64,000 nucleotides of DNA, taken from assembly GCA_902774045.1 (NCBI GenBank), contig CACYGW010000006.1, positions 1 through 64,000 on the forward strand, read 5' to 3'. This document shows positions 16,783-24,952 of this stretch, piece by piece (position 1 is the stretch's first letter; every line of letters starts with the position of its first letter). This DNA comes from an uncultured Bacteroidia bacterium (GTDB lineage Bacteria > Bacteroidota > Bacteroidia > Bacteroidales > UBA932). The translations under genes were made by a program, and so were the position numbers. The notes under the pieces are model-generated. The model saw only the letters and a program-made list of their open reading frames with translations. It did not search any database and was not told the origin of the DNA.

Positions 16783-17478
16783 ATGGCTAACGCATTCCAC
16801 TACTCAATTGGCAAGAAGTTCCTTCAGGCAATAAGCGGAGCATTCCTTGTTATATTTATGCTCCTTCACGCTACCGTAAACTTCTTTTCTGTAATTGATT
16901 CACTAAACGGTAACTTTGGACTGAGCGACGGTCTGTTCGCAAAGGGTTGCGAATTCATGTCCCTTCCTATTGTAACCATAATGGTTCCCGTTCTGGCCCT
17001 GGGTTTCATAATCCATATCGGCTACGGAATCTATCTTACCTGGTACAATATCAAGGCTCGCGGAGGTTACAAACGCTATGAGGTTGCCAGCAAAGCCGCT
17101 GCAGATTCCTGGTCGGCAAAGAATATGTTTGTTCTGGGTATCGTAATCCTGGGCGTTCTGTTCTTCCACCTCACCCACTTCTGGGCTCATATGCAGCTTG
17201 AGGAGTTTACCGGCGGCATAGCAGCAGATCCTTATTTGCTTCTTACGACAACCTTTGGCAGCGTACCGGTTCTGGTAATCTACATCGTTTGGTTCGTCGC
17301 AGTATGGCTGCATCTCAGCCACGGTTTTTGGAGTATGCTTCAGACAATTGGCTGGAACAACGACATCTGGCTCAAGAGGTTCAAAGTGCTTGGCATTCTT
17401 GTAGCAAGCCTTATCTTCCTTATGTTTGTATCTGTAGCCGTTAACGCATACCTTCAGGCACACGGTATCATTGGCTAA
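16783..17478 (+). CDS. sdhC: Succinate dehydrogenase/fumarate reductase cytochrome b subunit
   Basis: Membrane anchor carrying diheme b in the Bacteroidota-type complex II, which works as a fumarate reductase in anaerobes. Five membrane helices are predicted over 231 residues. Candidate heme ligands are in LHATVNFF, FIIHIGYGIYLTWYN, LTHFWAHMQ and WLHLSHGFWSMLQ. In this phylum the flavoprotein and iron-sulfur genes normally follow at once. Here a strong terminator follows 45 bases after the stop and neither gene is in the window. Confidence 0.93.
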   Translation: MANAFHYSIGKKFLQAISGAFLVIFMLLHATVNFFSVIDSLNGNFGLSDGLFAKGCEFMSLPIVTIMVPVLALGFIIHIGYGIYLTWYNIKARGGYKRYEVASKAAADSWSAKNMFVLGIVILGVLFFHLTHFWAHMQLEEFTGGIAADPYLLLTTTFGSVPVLVIYIVWFVAVWLHLSHGFWSMLQTIGWNNDIWLKRFKVLGILVASLIFLMFVSVAVNAYLQAHGIIG

Positions 17479-17522
17479 GACATATTACGGATTAATTCCG
17501 CACAACACTTACTCAATAAAAT

Positions 17523-17546
17523 GACAGCCCCCGGGCTGTCTTTTTT
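17523..17546 (+). terminator. Intrinsic terminator after sdhC
   Basis: GACAGCCC pairs with GGGCTGTC, followed by six T. It closes sdhC as a single-gene transcript. Confidence 0.88.
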
Positions 17547-17559
17547 GGTTTATAGGAGG

Positions 17560-17745
17560 GATTTCTCCACGCGGGCCTGCGGCCCTTGGTCGAAATGACA
17601 AAAAACGGTCGATCGAAATGACAAAAAACGGTCGATCGAAATGACAAAATAACGTTCGGTCGAAATGACAAAATAACGTTCGGTCGAAATAACGATAATA
17701 GTTGTCATTTCGAGCGACGGCACGAAGTGCCGGAGTCGAGAAATC
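17560..17745. repeat. Palindromic interspersed repeat locus 1 with tandem units
   Basis: The ends are inverted copies: GATTTCTC at 17560 and GAGAAATC ending at 17745, each joined to TCGAAATGAC or GTCATTTCGA. Between them are short tandem units, two of about 23 bases containing AAAACGGTCGATCGAAATGAC and two of about 24 bases containing AACGTTCGGTCGAAATGAC. The right arm contains a small palindrome, GGCAC/GTGCC. No coding potential. Related loci occur at 46384 and 61175. Confidence 0.85.
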
Positions 17746-17751
17746 TTTTTT

Positions 17752-18870
17752 TTAAATAACTAAGGAAGAAATTATAGAATCAGAGATGAAGAAGTGAGGC
17801 TCGGGGATACGGACACGAAGTTCCGTAGAATCTGCCTCTGTGGTGGTTACCAGAAGTCCCTTGGCCAGGGCGGCCTCAAGGGCGTCGGGAGCGGCAAGGC
17901 AGCGGAGTTCCCCAAGGGGGATTCCGGAGGCGGTCCTTAGAGAAAGCATTATCCTTTCTTCCGAGAGGTCCTTGTCGGTGAGAGTCTCCCCTTCTGACGT
18001 ATAACCTGGCATTGTTTCGCTGTTCCAGGTGCGGTGGCGGGCGCCATCGTAAGAGTGAGCGCCGGGGCCAAGGCCCACATAGGGGGCGCCGGACCAGTAG
18101 GCGCTGTTATGGACGGCCTTATGGCCGGGAAGGGCGAAGTTGGATACCTCGTAGTGCTGATATCCCGCTGCGGCAAGGCGACTGCAGAGAAGGTCGTATT
18201 GGGCGCGGCAAAGCTCCTGGGGAGCCTCGCGCAAGGAGCCCTTTTCTATCATAGTCTCCAGGGCGCTCCCCTTCTCTACGGAAAGCTGGTAACAGGAGAT
18301 GTGCTCCGGCTCAAGGTTAAGAAGCCCGTCAATGGTATCTTCCCAGGCGGCATCGGCCAGAATAACTGAGCCATCGGCCCGTAGGGGTAAACCAAAAATG
18401 AGGTCCAGGCTAATGTTGGCAAAGCCTGCGGAGCGGGCGGTGCGGAAGGCCCGGACCGCCCCGGCTACAGAGTGCCGGCGGTTCATCCAACGGAGAATAT
18501 CGTCATTGAAAGACTGTACCCCCATACTAAGGCGATTCACCCCCAAAGAGAGCAGGAACTCTGCATAGGCCGGGGTTAAATCGTCCGGATTAACCTCAAC
18601 CGTAAACTCATCGTACCCCCCGGGCGGGAAGGGAAGGGCCCTGACCATCTTCTCCAAAAGCGCCGAGGGCAGCACGGAAGGGGTTCCGCCGCCGATATAC
18701 AGGGTGTTAACACCCGCGGTAGACAGAATATCATTACGCCGACGCTCTGCCTCACGGCAAACAGCATCGGCGTAAAACTCTGCATCACGTCCGCCAGGGC
18801 GGCAAAGTTCCGAATAGAACCCGCAATAAGTGCAAAAACTCTTGCAGAAGGGGACGTGGATATAAATCAT
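17752..18870 (-). CDS. hemW: HemW-type radical SAM protein
   Basis: Radical SAM protein related to oxygen-independent coproporphyrinogen III oxidase; studied HemW proteins deliver heme rather than oxidise coproporphyrinogen. The 4Fe-4S motif CKSFCTYCGFYSE (CxxxCxxC) is at residues ~9-18. GGGTPS, EVNPDDLT and NRLSMGVQSFND follow, with a C-terminal HemN-type domain. It has the CxxxCxxC form without the extra cysteine of true HemN. It is three bases after the coiled-coil gene. Confidence 0.9.
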   Translation of the reverse strand: MIYIHVPFCKSFCTYCGFYSELCRPGGRDAEFYADAVCREAERRRNDILSTAGVNTLYIGGGTPSVLPSALLEKMVRALPFPPGGYDEFTVEVNPDDLTPAYAEFLLSLGVNRLSMGVQSFNDDILRWMNRRHSVAGAVRAFRTARSAGFANISLDLIFGLPLRADGSVILADAAWEDTIDGLLNLEPEHISCYQLSVEKGSALETMIEKGSLREAPQELCRAQYDLLCSRLAAAGYQHYEVSNFALPGHKAVHNSAYWSGAPYVGLGPGAHSYDGARHRTWNSETMPGYTSEGETLTDKDLSEERIMLSLRTASGIPLGELRCLAAPDALEAALAKGLLVTTTEADSTELRVRIPEPHFFISDSIISSLVI

Positions 18871-18873
18871 AGA

Positions 18874-19734
18874 CTACCTTAGCATAAGGGTAGTCTCTCC
18901 AAGATATGCCTGTTGTGTATAAGCTCTTACAGTATAAACACCCTTGGTATAGGAGGGAATCTCGTTAAGATAAATGCTAAGCTCTACCTCACTGCCCTCA
19001 TAATCTACCTCACGGGAAGCGGAGGCAAGAACATCTTCGTCGCCCAGGGTAAAGTTAACAGAAGATGAATTGGTAAGCTGAACTCCGTTAGGGTCAAGAA
19101 TTACAAGGTAAACACGAACGGGACCGCGCGGAGCAAGGTCATTCTCTACAAGACTCATAGTAGTGAGCAGACGTACCGTGCGGCTGCTGCGATCTGTAAC
19201 CTTATCTGACTTGTTGTAGGCCTGGAGGGTGATTCCCCTGGCCTTGATAATTGAACCTGCTGCAACCTGACCGCTGAGTTCGTCAACCTGCTGGCTTAGA
19301 TTCTGATTTGCGCGGCGGGCCTCTGCTGCCTCACGGCGGGCTGCTGCGGCATCTGCGGTAAGCTGATGATTAAGGGTGTTGAGAGAGTCTATCTGAACTA
19401 TGTAGTTGCGCATTATGCTGCGCAGGGTTCCAAGTTCCTTTTCGTACTTGCGCATCTGGCTGCGGTTGGTAGCCTCTGTGCGTTGAATCCTTTCTACAAG
19501 CGCGGCAACCTCTGCCCTGGAAGTATCCAGCTGGGCGTTAAGTGTGGCATTATCCGAAGACAGGCCGTCGTACTCTCTCTGGAGGTCCATAATCTGAACG
19601 GTGAGTTCCTGCTTCTCTACCTCAAGGTCATCGACTATAGGTTTATAGTGAAGTACAAGATAGATTACCACGATGGCCAGTACGGCAGCTGCTGCGCCAA
19701 GACCGTACATTATGTATTTCAGCTTCTTTTCCAT
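18874..19734 (-). CDS. Membrane-anchored coiled-coil protein, unknown function
   Basis: Start set at the ATG at 19734 (286 residues), because further upstream codons overlap the promoter. One membrane helix at residues ~7-30, then a long coiled coil at ~30-155 (VEKQELTVQIMDLQREYDGL onward) and a beta-rich C-terminal domain (~170-286) ending with TLMLR. The protein likely projects into the periplasm. Similar anchored coiled-coil proteins are common in Bacteroidales without known role. First gene of an operon with hemW. Confidence 0.7.
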   Translation of the reverse strand: MEKKLKYIMYGLGAAAAVLAIVVIYLVLHYKPIVDDLEVEKQELTVQIMDLQREYDGLSSDNATLNAQLDTSRAEVAALVERIQRTEATNRSQMRKYEKELGTLRSIMRNYIVQIDSLNTLNHQLTADAAAARREAAEARRANQNLSQQVDELSGQVAAGSIIKARGITLQAYNKSDKVTDRSSRTVRLLTTMSLVENDLAPRGPVRVYLVILDPNGVQLTNSSSVNFTLGDEDVLASASREVDYEGSEVELSIYLNEIPSYTKGVYTVRAYTQQAYLGETTLMLR

Positions 19735-19762
19735 AATAATTAATTTTAATTGCCTTACGGGA

Positions 19763-19790
19763 CAAAAATAATGATTTTTGTTTATATTTG
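19763..19790. promoter_or_regulatory. Divergent pair of -7 boxes
   Basis: TATTTTTG on the minus strand (19763-19770) serves the coiled-coil gene. TATATTTG on the plus strand (19783-19790) serves the gene at 19825. Only 12 bases separate them, so the two promoters overlap. Confidence 0.55.
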
Positions 19791-19824
19791 TATGCAAGGC
19801 CGATGGTTATTGAAACAATTTGTT

Positions 19825-20304
19825 ATGAGATACTTAATCAGAGCTATTAAATATTTTATTTATTTCTCTCTTTTGCTGGTAGTTATGATGGCTGCCCTTT
19901 ACGCCCTCAATATGACCGACCCAACGGCAAAAGACTTTCCCAGTATGTTCTTCAAGAACGGATACAACTCCCTTAAACTCATAATCCTCATCTTTGCGGG
20001 AGTGTCTGCCGTCTATCCGCTGGTAGGCTTCTCCAAAAACAAGGCCATTGTGCCCGGAGAAGCAAAAGAAGCTGCAAAAATTGTAACTTCTTACATGGAA
20101 GAAAGGGGTTACACGCTTGAAAAGGAAGAAGACGGCAACCTTAGTTTCCGCGCCCGCACATTTGGGAAACGGCTCCTGAGGATGTTCGAGGACAGAATAA
20201 TCTTCCAGAAGGACTTCTCCGGCTACCAGGTAAAAGGAATGAGAAAAGACGTAGTAAGGATAGTGCACGGCGTAGAGGTAAAAGCCCGCGCAAACGAAGA
20301 CTGA
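19825..20304 (+). CDS. Small membrane protein, unknown function
   Basis: Start set at the ATG at 19825 (159 residues: MRYLIRAIKYF); longer readings pass through the promoter. Two membrane helices at about residues 10-30 and 50-70, then a ~90-residue soluble domain with many charged residues (EERGYTLEKEEDG). No family recognised. It stands alone and ends one base before the convergent DUF3109 gene. Confidence 0.65.
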   Translation: MRYLIRAIKYFIYFSLLLVVMMAALYALNMTDPTAKDFPSMFFKNGYNSLKLIILIFAGVSAVYPLVGFSKNKAIVPGEAKEAAKIVTSYMEERGYTLEKEEDGNLSFRARTFGKRLLRMFEDRIIFQKDFSGYQVKGMRKDVVRIVHGVEVKARANED

Positions 20305-20961
20305 TTACTTTAAAAGATAGCGGGCCGCAGCACATAGCGCCTGATAAAACTCCTCTCCGTAAACAGCCGTAAGCGGCTCTTTTAGAAACTCATAAACCCT
20401 TATATTCTCCCGCTTGCCGCGTTCCACGGCATCTGCGCATATACTCCAGCGGTGATAATTAAGGGCCTGCCCACCTCCCGGAAACCGGGTAACCCTTATA
20501 GGATAAAGCCAGCACGATGCCGGCTTGCGGAAGGCATATTTCCCCTGGAAGTGGCAGCGCTCTATGGCACAAAGCACATTGCCGTCCTCGTAAAGACAAT
20601 AGGCGCAATCTTCAAGACCGGGGGTGCCGATAGTTTCGTTTACCGCCCCGGGTATTGCCGGAAGCCCCGCAACCCTGTGCGGATGATGCACAACGGGAGT
20701 GACGATATCTCCCTCGCGGTCTATCTCGAAGAATCCGGAAGACTCGGCGGCCTGCCGGCCCTCCTCTGTCATAAGAGGAGAGAACACCGGATAAAGCCTC
20801 TCTATCTGCTCTGTTTCCTCTTCCTGCAAGGGCGCACCGCAGTCGCCAGCCACACAGCAGCAACCGCGGCACTTGGCGTAATCGCAGCAAAAATACTCTG
20901 TGATTACCTCTTCCGATACCAGAATATCCCCAATCTGGATTATGGAACCGTGCTCTGCCAC
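20305..20961 (-). CDS. DUF3109 cysteine-rich protein
   Basis: A 218-residue protein with a cysteine cluster near the start (EYFCCDYAKCRGCCCVAGDC) and more cysteines at CAYCLYED and CHFQGKYAFRKPASCWLYP. This pattern fits DUF3109/YkgJ-type metal-binding proteins, possibly holding an iron-sulfur or zinc site. It starts at GTG, and that codon shares its first base with the stop of the upstream M16-like gene (TAGTG). Function unknown. Confidence 0.8.
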   Translation of the reverse strand: MAEHGSIIQIGDILVSEEVITEYFCCDYAKCRGCCCVAGDCGAPLQEEETEQIERLYPVFSPLMTEEGRQAAESSGFFEIDREGDIVTPVVHHPHRVAGLPAIPGAVNETIGTPGLEDCAYCLYEDGNVLCAIERCHFQGKYAFRKPASCWLYPIRVTRFPGGGQALNYHRWSICADAVERGKRENIRVYEFLKEPLTAVYGEEFYQALCAAARYLLK

Positions 20962-23897
20962 TATCTAACCTCTTCCTCCTCCTCAAGGGCAGCGGCGCGG
21001 GCCTCCTCCGCGGCGGCCTCCTTGGCAGCTTCTTCTGCAGCCAGGCGCTCGGCCTCCTCTGCCGCAGCACGCTCCTCCAAAATACGGGCAAGATTCTCGC
21101 GCACCTTTATAAATGCATTCTCCGGGAAGACCTCCTTGAAGTAAATCTGCCTGAAGAGACGGGCAAACCCGGTAGAATCGGACGGCTCGCCAACCTTCTC
21201 AAGATCGGGCAGCGGAGGAAGAGGCGGTGCGGATTCAACTATTTTCTCCTCTACCTTAATCATAGGAACCACGATGGCAGAAAAACCTCCCTGAGCCAAT
21301 TTGGAAAGCTGGTCTCTGACACCATCGGCCAAAATAGCCCCGGACTTCTCTTCTATTCCCGATATAAAATCCTTCCCATAATTGTACCGCAGCTCGAACA
21401 ACTTAACAAGGTTGTCGTTATCCTGAGTCCACTGCAGACAGTCGTTGGTCATATAGGTCTTTATGTTGTCGAATTCACCTTGGTTGATACTGTCCTTGCC
21501 CAATGACTTTACAGCGTTCTCTGCCGCCGCCAGTATCTCCTCGGAGGACTCGCAGCTGACCAGGGTGGCCGGAAGCCCGCGGTAATCTGCCTTATGGAGG
21601 TAAAGCCTAAGGAAGAGCCTCTCGTCGGGGAACATCTTCAGGTCCCACTCTGACCGGCAGCTCCAACCAAGAGGAACCACGGCCTTGGAAACGGCGTCCT
21701 CTACCAGCCCGTTTATAATACCGGAAGAAATAAAGCCGGTAAGGTCGAACTGCATCTCCATGGAATAGCCCATCGACACTCTTGGACTGTGACTTGGGAC
21801 CAGGGTGATGACCTTCCTGTCATTGGAGAACTGGGAATTACTGCGGAAGCGCGGCGCGGAGGCCTTTCCGTCCGGGAAGCGGCCAAGGGTAGAAAGAAGC
21901 ACCTTGCGAAGGGCCTGCTCGTCAAAGCTGCCCACTATTACAAGCACTCCGTTACCCATATTCTTAAACTGCTTCTGGTAAAAAGCCTCTGCCTTTGAGG
22001 GCAGATTCTTGGAAAGCTGTATCCTGGACTTAACTCCATTGTGAAGCCCGCGGGGGCACAAAAGGCTGTCCAGGACATAGCCGTCACCCGCGGGAGAAGC
22101 GGCGGCCAGGGCCGATGCCACCCTCTGCGAGCGCACATAATTCTCGTAAGCCTGGGCATCTACAGACCTCTTGAAGGCCACGGAAGCCAGGGCTTTAAGC
22201 GTTAACAAAAGCTTGCCGTTAGGGGCCGTCCCCCTTATGGCAAAGCCGTTCACTCCCACCTCCGGAGTCATAGTGATTCCGTTGGCGGAGAGCATTCCCT
22301 TGAACTTGCGTCCGGGAGTAGAGCCAATGTTGCCGGTAAACAGCATATCGCCAACGTAAGCCCCCTCGCCCTCATTAAGGGAAGACACCATGGAGTAGCC
22401 CCCCTTCTGGTTCCAGGAATAGCGGAAGACCTTCTCTCCGCTGGTCTGCTTGAATACAACCCTTATTCCGTTAGAAAGAGTAAAGACCATGGCCTCTGCC
22501 ATAGGGTCCGCCGTGGTCTCCAGCACGCGGATTTTCTTGGCGGACGGCAGGCTAAAGTGCAAGGTATCACTTATAAGGGCCACTTCTTCCGGCATCTTGT
22601 CCGGATTGGTTAGCTTCCAGTCCTCCAGCAGCATAGACTTAAGCGCCTCCCTGCCAAGAATGGTGGAATCTGCCCGGCACACTATATCCAGATTCTTGGA
22701 AGGAGACAGCAGGGCGCTGGCAAATCCGTTAAAAATCTCCAGCGAAACTTTCTCGTTAAGGTTGCGGGAAGTAAGATAATCTACCCTTGTCTGCTTTGTG
22801 GCAAGGGACGTCCCGTAAAGGAAGGAATAGATGCACTTTTTGACATAATCGGCATTAAGCGAGGCTGCGGTGCTCCCGTAAACCAGGGCGCGGCTTCTTA
22901 CGTTTTCCCGGATGTCCCGATATTCCAGGGGCACGGAACCCTTTAGGCCTATCGACGCCATTACATCTATTATAACCTTTGCGGCCTTGCGCAAATCTTC
23001 TGGCGCCACGGTTGCAGAAACGGTAAAAAACTCGTCCCCCTCCGTAAATTCACTGCCGGTATAGGATGCGCTCAGAGACGAATACCCCAGCCGGGCCTCA
23101 CCCATCTGCCGGCTAAGCCTCTTTTCTGCCAGAGTCTCCAGCTCCCGGAAGAACATACCGGTTACAAGCGGCTGTATGGTATTTATCTGGTCTCCCGGAG
23201 CCCTGGGCGCACGCCAGGTAAAGGATATAGATGCAAGGTTAGGACCCATAGGGCAAGAATATTCTATCCGGGGCGATAGTGTCTCTACCCACTCGTAAGG
23301 CCTGGGCTCTATGCTCTTCTCTCTCTTTTCTACAATCATAGAGAGCATATTGAGTTTACTCAGCGCGGCGCCAAGGGTAATATCGCCCGATATGATAATG
23401 GCCTGGGATTTATTGGGGAAGTGGCCCTTGGCGGCATTGGGGGCATTCTTTATGATTTCGAAAATCATAAGAAGCGTAGAGTCCGCAGCCTCAAGGCCGT
23501 TCTGCACCGGAATATTCCGGAAGTTATATACCGTGGCATCCGAGCCTATGGTTACATAGCCGCCCGACGTGGGCCAGATGCGGTTTTGCACAAGGTATTT
23601 TATGGGTGAAGGGCTCCTGAAGCGCGGAAGAGACGCCAGGGAACCTATGGAGTGAACCACGGCAAGACCGCGGCTAAGGCTATCCTCTGAGGAATATCCA
23701 AACCTCTGAAGAAGAGCTATGTCAATACGGCCGGCCTCTGTCTTATTGGGGACGATATAGTAGGTGATATCGTTTTCTAAAACTCCCACCGTAATGTTAT
23801 CATCTCCTTTTAGCACAGGCAAATCTGCTGCTGGCATAATAATTGGGAAGAAAGCAGCGGATAGTAATATCAAAAGGGTCGCAAAACGGACTTTCAT
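20961..23897 (-). CDS. M16 (insulinase-type) peptidase relative without the zinc motif
   Basis: A 978-residue exported protein; signal peptide residues 1-24. Two M16-like halves can be followed: residues ~25-440 and ~460-900 (LSNGIRVVFKQTSGEKVF opens the second half, as in active M16 proteases). The zinc-binding HxxEH is missing; at its expected place the sequence reads VVHSIGSLASLPRF. No other HxxEH occurs in either half. The last ~50 residues are an Ala/Glu-rich helix (EERAAAEEAERLAAEEAA). It is read as an inactive scaffold or substrate-binding homologue, possibly paired with an active M16 protein elsewhere. Confidence 0.75.
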   Translation of the reverse strand: MKVRFATLLILLSAAFFPIIMPAADLPVLKGDDNITVGVLENDITYYIVPNKTEAGRIDIALLQRFGYSSEDSLSRGLAVVHSIGSLASLPRFRSPSPIKYLVQNRIWPTSGGYVTIGSDATVYNFRNIPVQNGLEAADSTLLMIFEIIKNAPNAAKGHFPNKSQAIIISGDITLGAALSKLNMLSMIVEKREKSIEPRPYEWVETLSPRIEYSCPMGPNLASISFTWRAPRAPGDQINTIQPLVTGMFFRELETLAEKRLSRQMGEARLGYSSLSASYTGSEFTEGDEFFTVSATVAPEDLRKAAKVIIDVMASIGLKGSVPLEYRDIRENVRSRALVYGSTAASLNADYVKKCIYSFLYGTSLATKQTRVDYLTSRNLNEKVSLEIFNGFASALLSPSKNLDIVCRADSTILGREALKSMLLEDWKLTNPDKMPEEVALISDTLHFSLPSAKKIRVLETTADPMAEAMVFTLSNGIRVVFKQTSGEKVFRYSWNQKGGYSMVSSLNEGEGAYVGDMLFTGNIGSTPGRKFKGMLSANGITMTPEVGVNGFAIRGTAPNGKLLLTLKALASVAFKRSVDAQAYENYVRSQRVASALAAASPAGDGYVLDSLLCPRGLHNGVKSRIQLSKNLPSKAEAFYQKQFKNMGNGVLVIVGSFDEQALRKVLLSTLGRFPDGKASAPRFRSNSQFSNDRKVITLVPSHSPRVSMGYSMEMQFDLTGFISSGIINGLVEDAVSKAVVPLGWSCRSEWDLKMFPDERLFLRLYLHKADYRGLPATLVSCESSEEILAAAENAVKSLGKDSINQGEFDNIKTYMTNDCLQWTQDNDNLVKLFELRYNYGKDFISGIEEKSGAILADGVRDQLSKLAQGGFSAIVVPMIKVEEKIVESAPPLPPLPDLEKVGEPSDSTGFARLFRQIYFKEVFPENAFIKVRENLARILEERAAAEEAERLAAEEAAKEAAAEEARAAALEEEEEVR

Positions 23898-23919
23898 AGA
23901 ATTCTAAGAATGGTTTTTG

Positions 23920-23949
23920 CAAAAATACAATAATTTTTTACTATTTTTG
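23920..23949. promoter_or_regulatory. Divergent -7 boxes between the M16-like and TPR genes
   Basis: TATTTTTG on the minus strand at 23920-23927 serves the M16-like gene. TATTTTTG on the plus strand at 23942-23949 serves the TPR gene, about 50 bases before its ATG. Confidence 0.55.
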
Positions 23950-23998
23950 TCGAATTGCGAGCACTTCTGATTTAGAACACAAAAAATATTTAGATATC

Positions 23999-24943
23999 AT
24001 GAAAAAAATTATCATCGCATTGGCAGCTGCCCTTATGACGGCAGGATTTGTATCAGCACAGGATTTGGCAACTGCAACCGAGACTTTCAACGCAGGTGCA
24101 GAACAGCTTAACATGGGCGACAAGGTTGCCGCTATGGCATCCTTCCAGGAGGCCCTCTCAATGGCACAGTCACTTGGTGACGAGGGTGCAGAACTTGTAG
24201 CAAATTGCAAAAAAGTTCTTCCCGGCCTGGCTCTTTCCATTGGCAAGCAGTTCAACAACGAGAAAAAATTCGCAGAGGCTATCGAGAAAGTACAGCAGGC
24301 AGCAGCTCTTGCAGCCGAGTACGGCGACGAGGAAGTAGCAGCAGAAGCAGAATCACTCCTCCCCGGCCTTCAGGTTTCAGAGGTTCTCTTTGCCGCAGAG
24401 AATTCATTCAAGACAAAGGACATGCCCGCCGCTATAGCAGGTTACACCAAGGTTCTTGAACTTGACCCCAACCACGCCAACGCAGCACTCCGTCTTGTAC
24501 AGTGCTACTCCGGCACCGGCGACTTTGACAAAGCAAAAGAGGCTCTTGAGATTTGCAAAAACCTTGGCAAAGGCAACGACGCAACCAAAGTTCTTGGCAA
24601 CGCTATCCTTGGCAAGGCCAACTCTCTTAATAAGGCAAAGAAATTTGCAGAGGCTTACGCAGCAGCACAGAGCGCTATAGAGTATCTTCCGGACAATGCA
24701 AACATCTATCTCATCTCCGGAAACGCCGCTTCCAAGATTAACAAGATTGGTGACGCTATAAAGAACTTCGAGAAATATCTTGACCTTGCTCCTACAGCAG
24801 GTAACGCAGGCGCCATCGCTTACACAGTAGGCGCTCTCTATCACCAGCAGGGCAACAAGGACAAAGCTCTTGCAGCATTCAAGAAGGCACAGGGCCTTGG
24901 CTTTGCACAGGCAGCAGAAATGGTAAATGCTCTGAGCAAGTAA
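23999..24943 (+). CDS. Exported TPR-repeat protein
   Basis: A signal peptide (residues 1-20, AALMTAGFVSAQ) is followed by tetratricopeptide repeats; the clearest are at residues ~140-205 (KTKDMPAAIAGYTKVLELDP) and ~245-275 (KIGDAIKNFEKYLDLAP). TPR proteins bind other proteins; a periplasmic scaffold is likely. Codon use is biased toward a few codons, which suggests high expression. The U32 gene starts nine bases after its stop. Confidence 0.8.
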   Translation: MKKIIIALAAALMTAGFVSAQDLATATETFNAGAEQLNMGDKVAAMASFQEALSMAQSLGDEGAELVANCKKVLPGLALSIGKQFNNEKKFAEAIEKVQQAAALAAEYGDEEVAAEAESLLPGLQVSEVLFAAENSFKTKDMPAAIAGYTKVLELDPNHANAALRLVQCYSGTGDFDKAKEALEICKNLGKGNDATKVLGNAILGKANSLNKAKKFAEAYAAAQSAIEYLPDNANIYLISGNAASKINKIGDAIKNFEKYLDLAPTAGNAGAIAYTVGALYHQQGNKDKALAAFKKAQGLGFAQAAEMVNALSK

Positions 24944-24952
24944 CCATTCTGT

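Noticed and set aside
17583..17700. CRISPR-like array of GTCGAAATGAC repeats
   Set aside because: Units are 23-24 bases with almost no spacer, are part of a palindromic element, and no cas gene is near.
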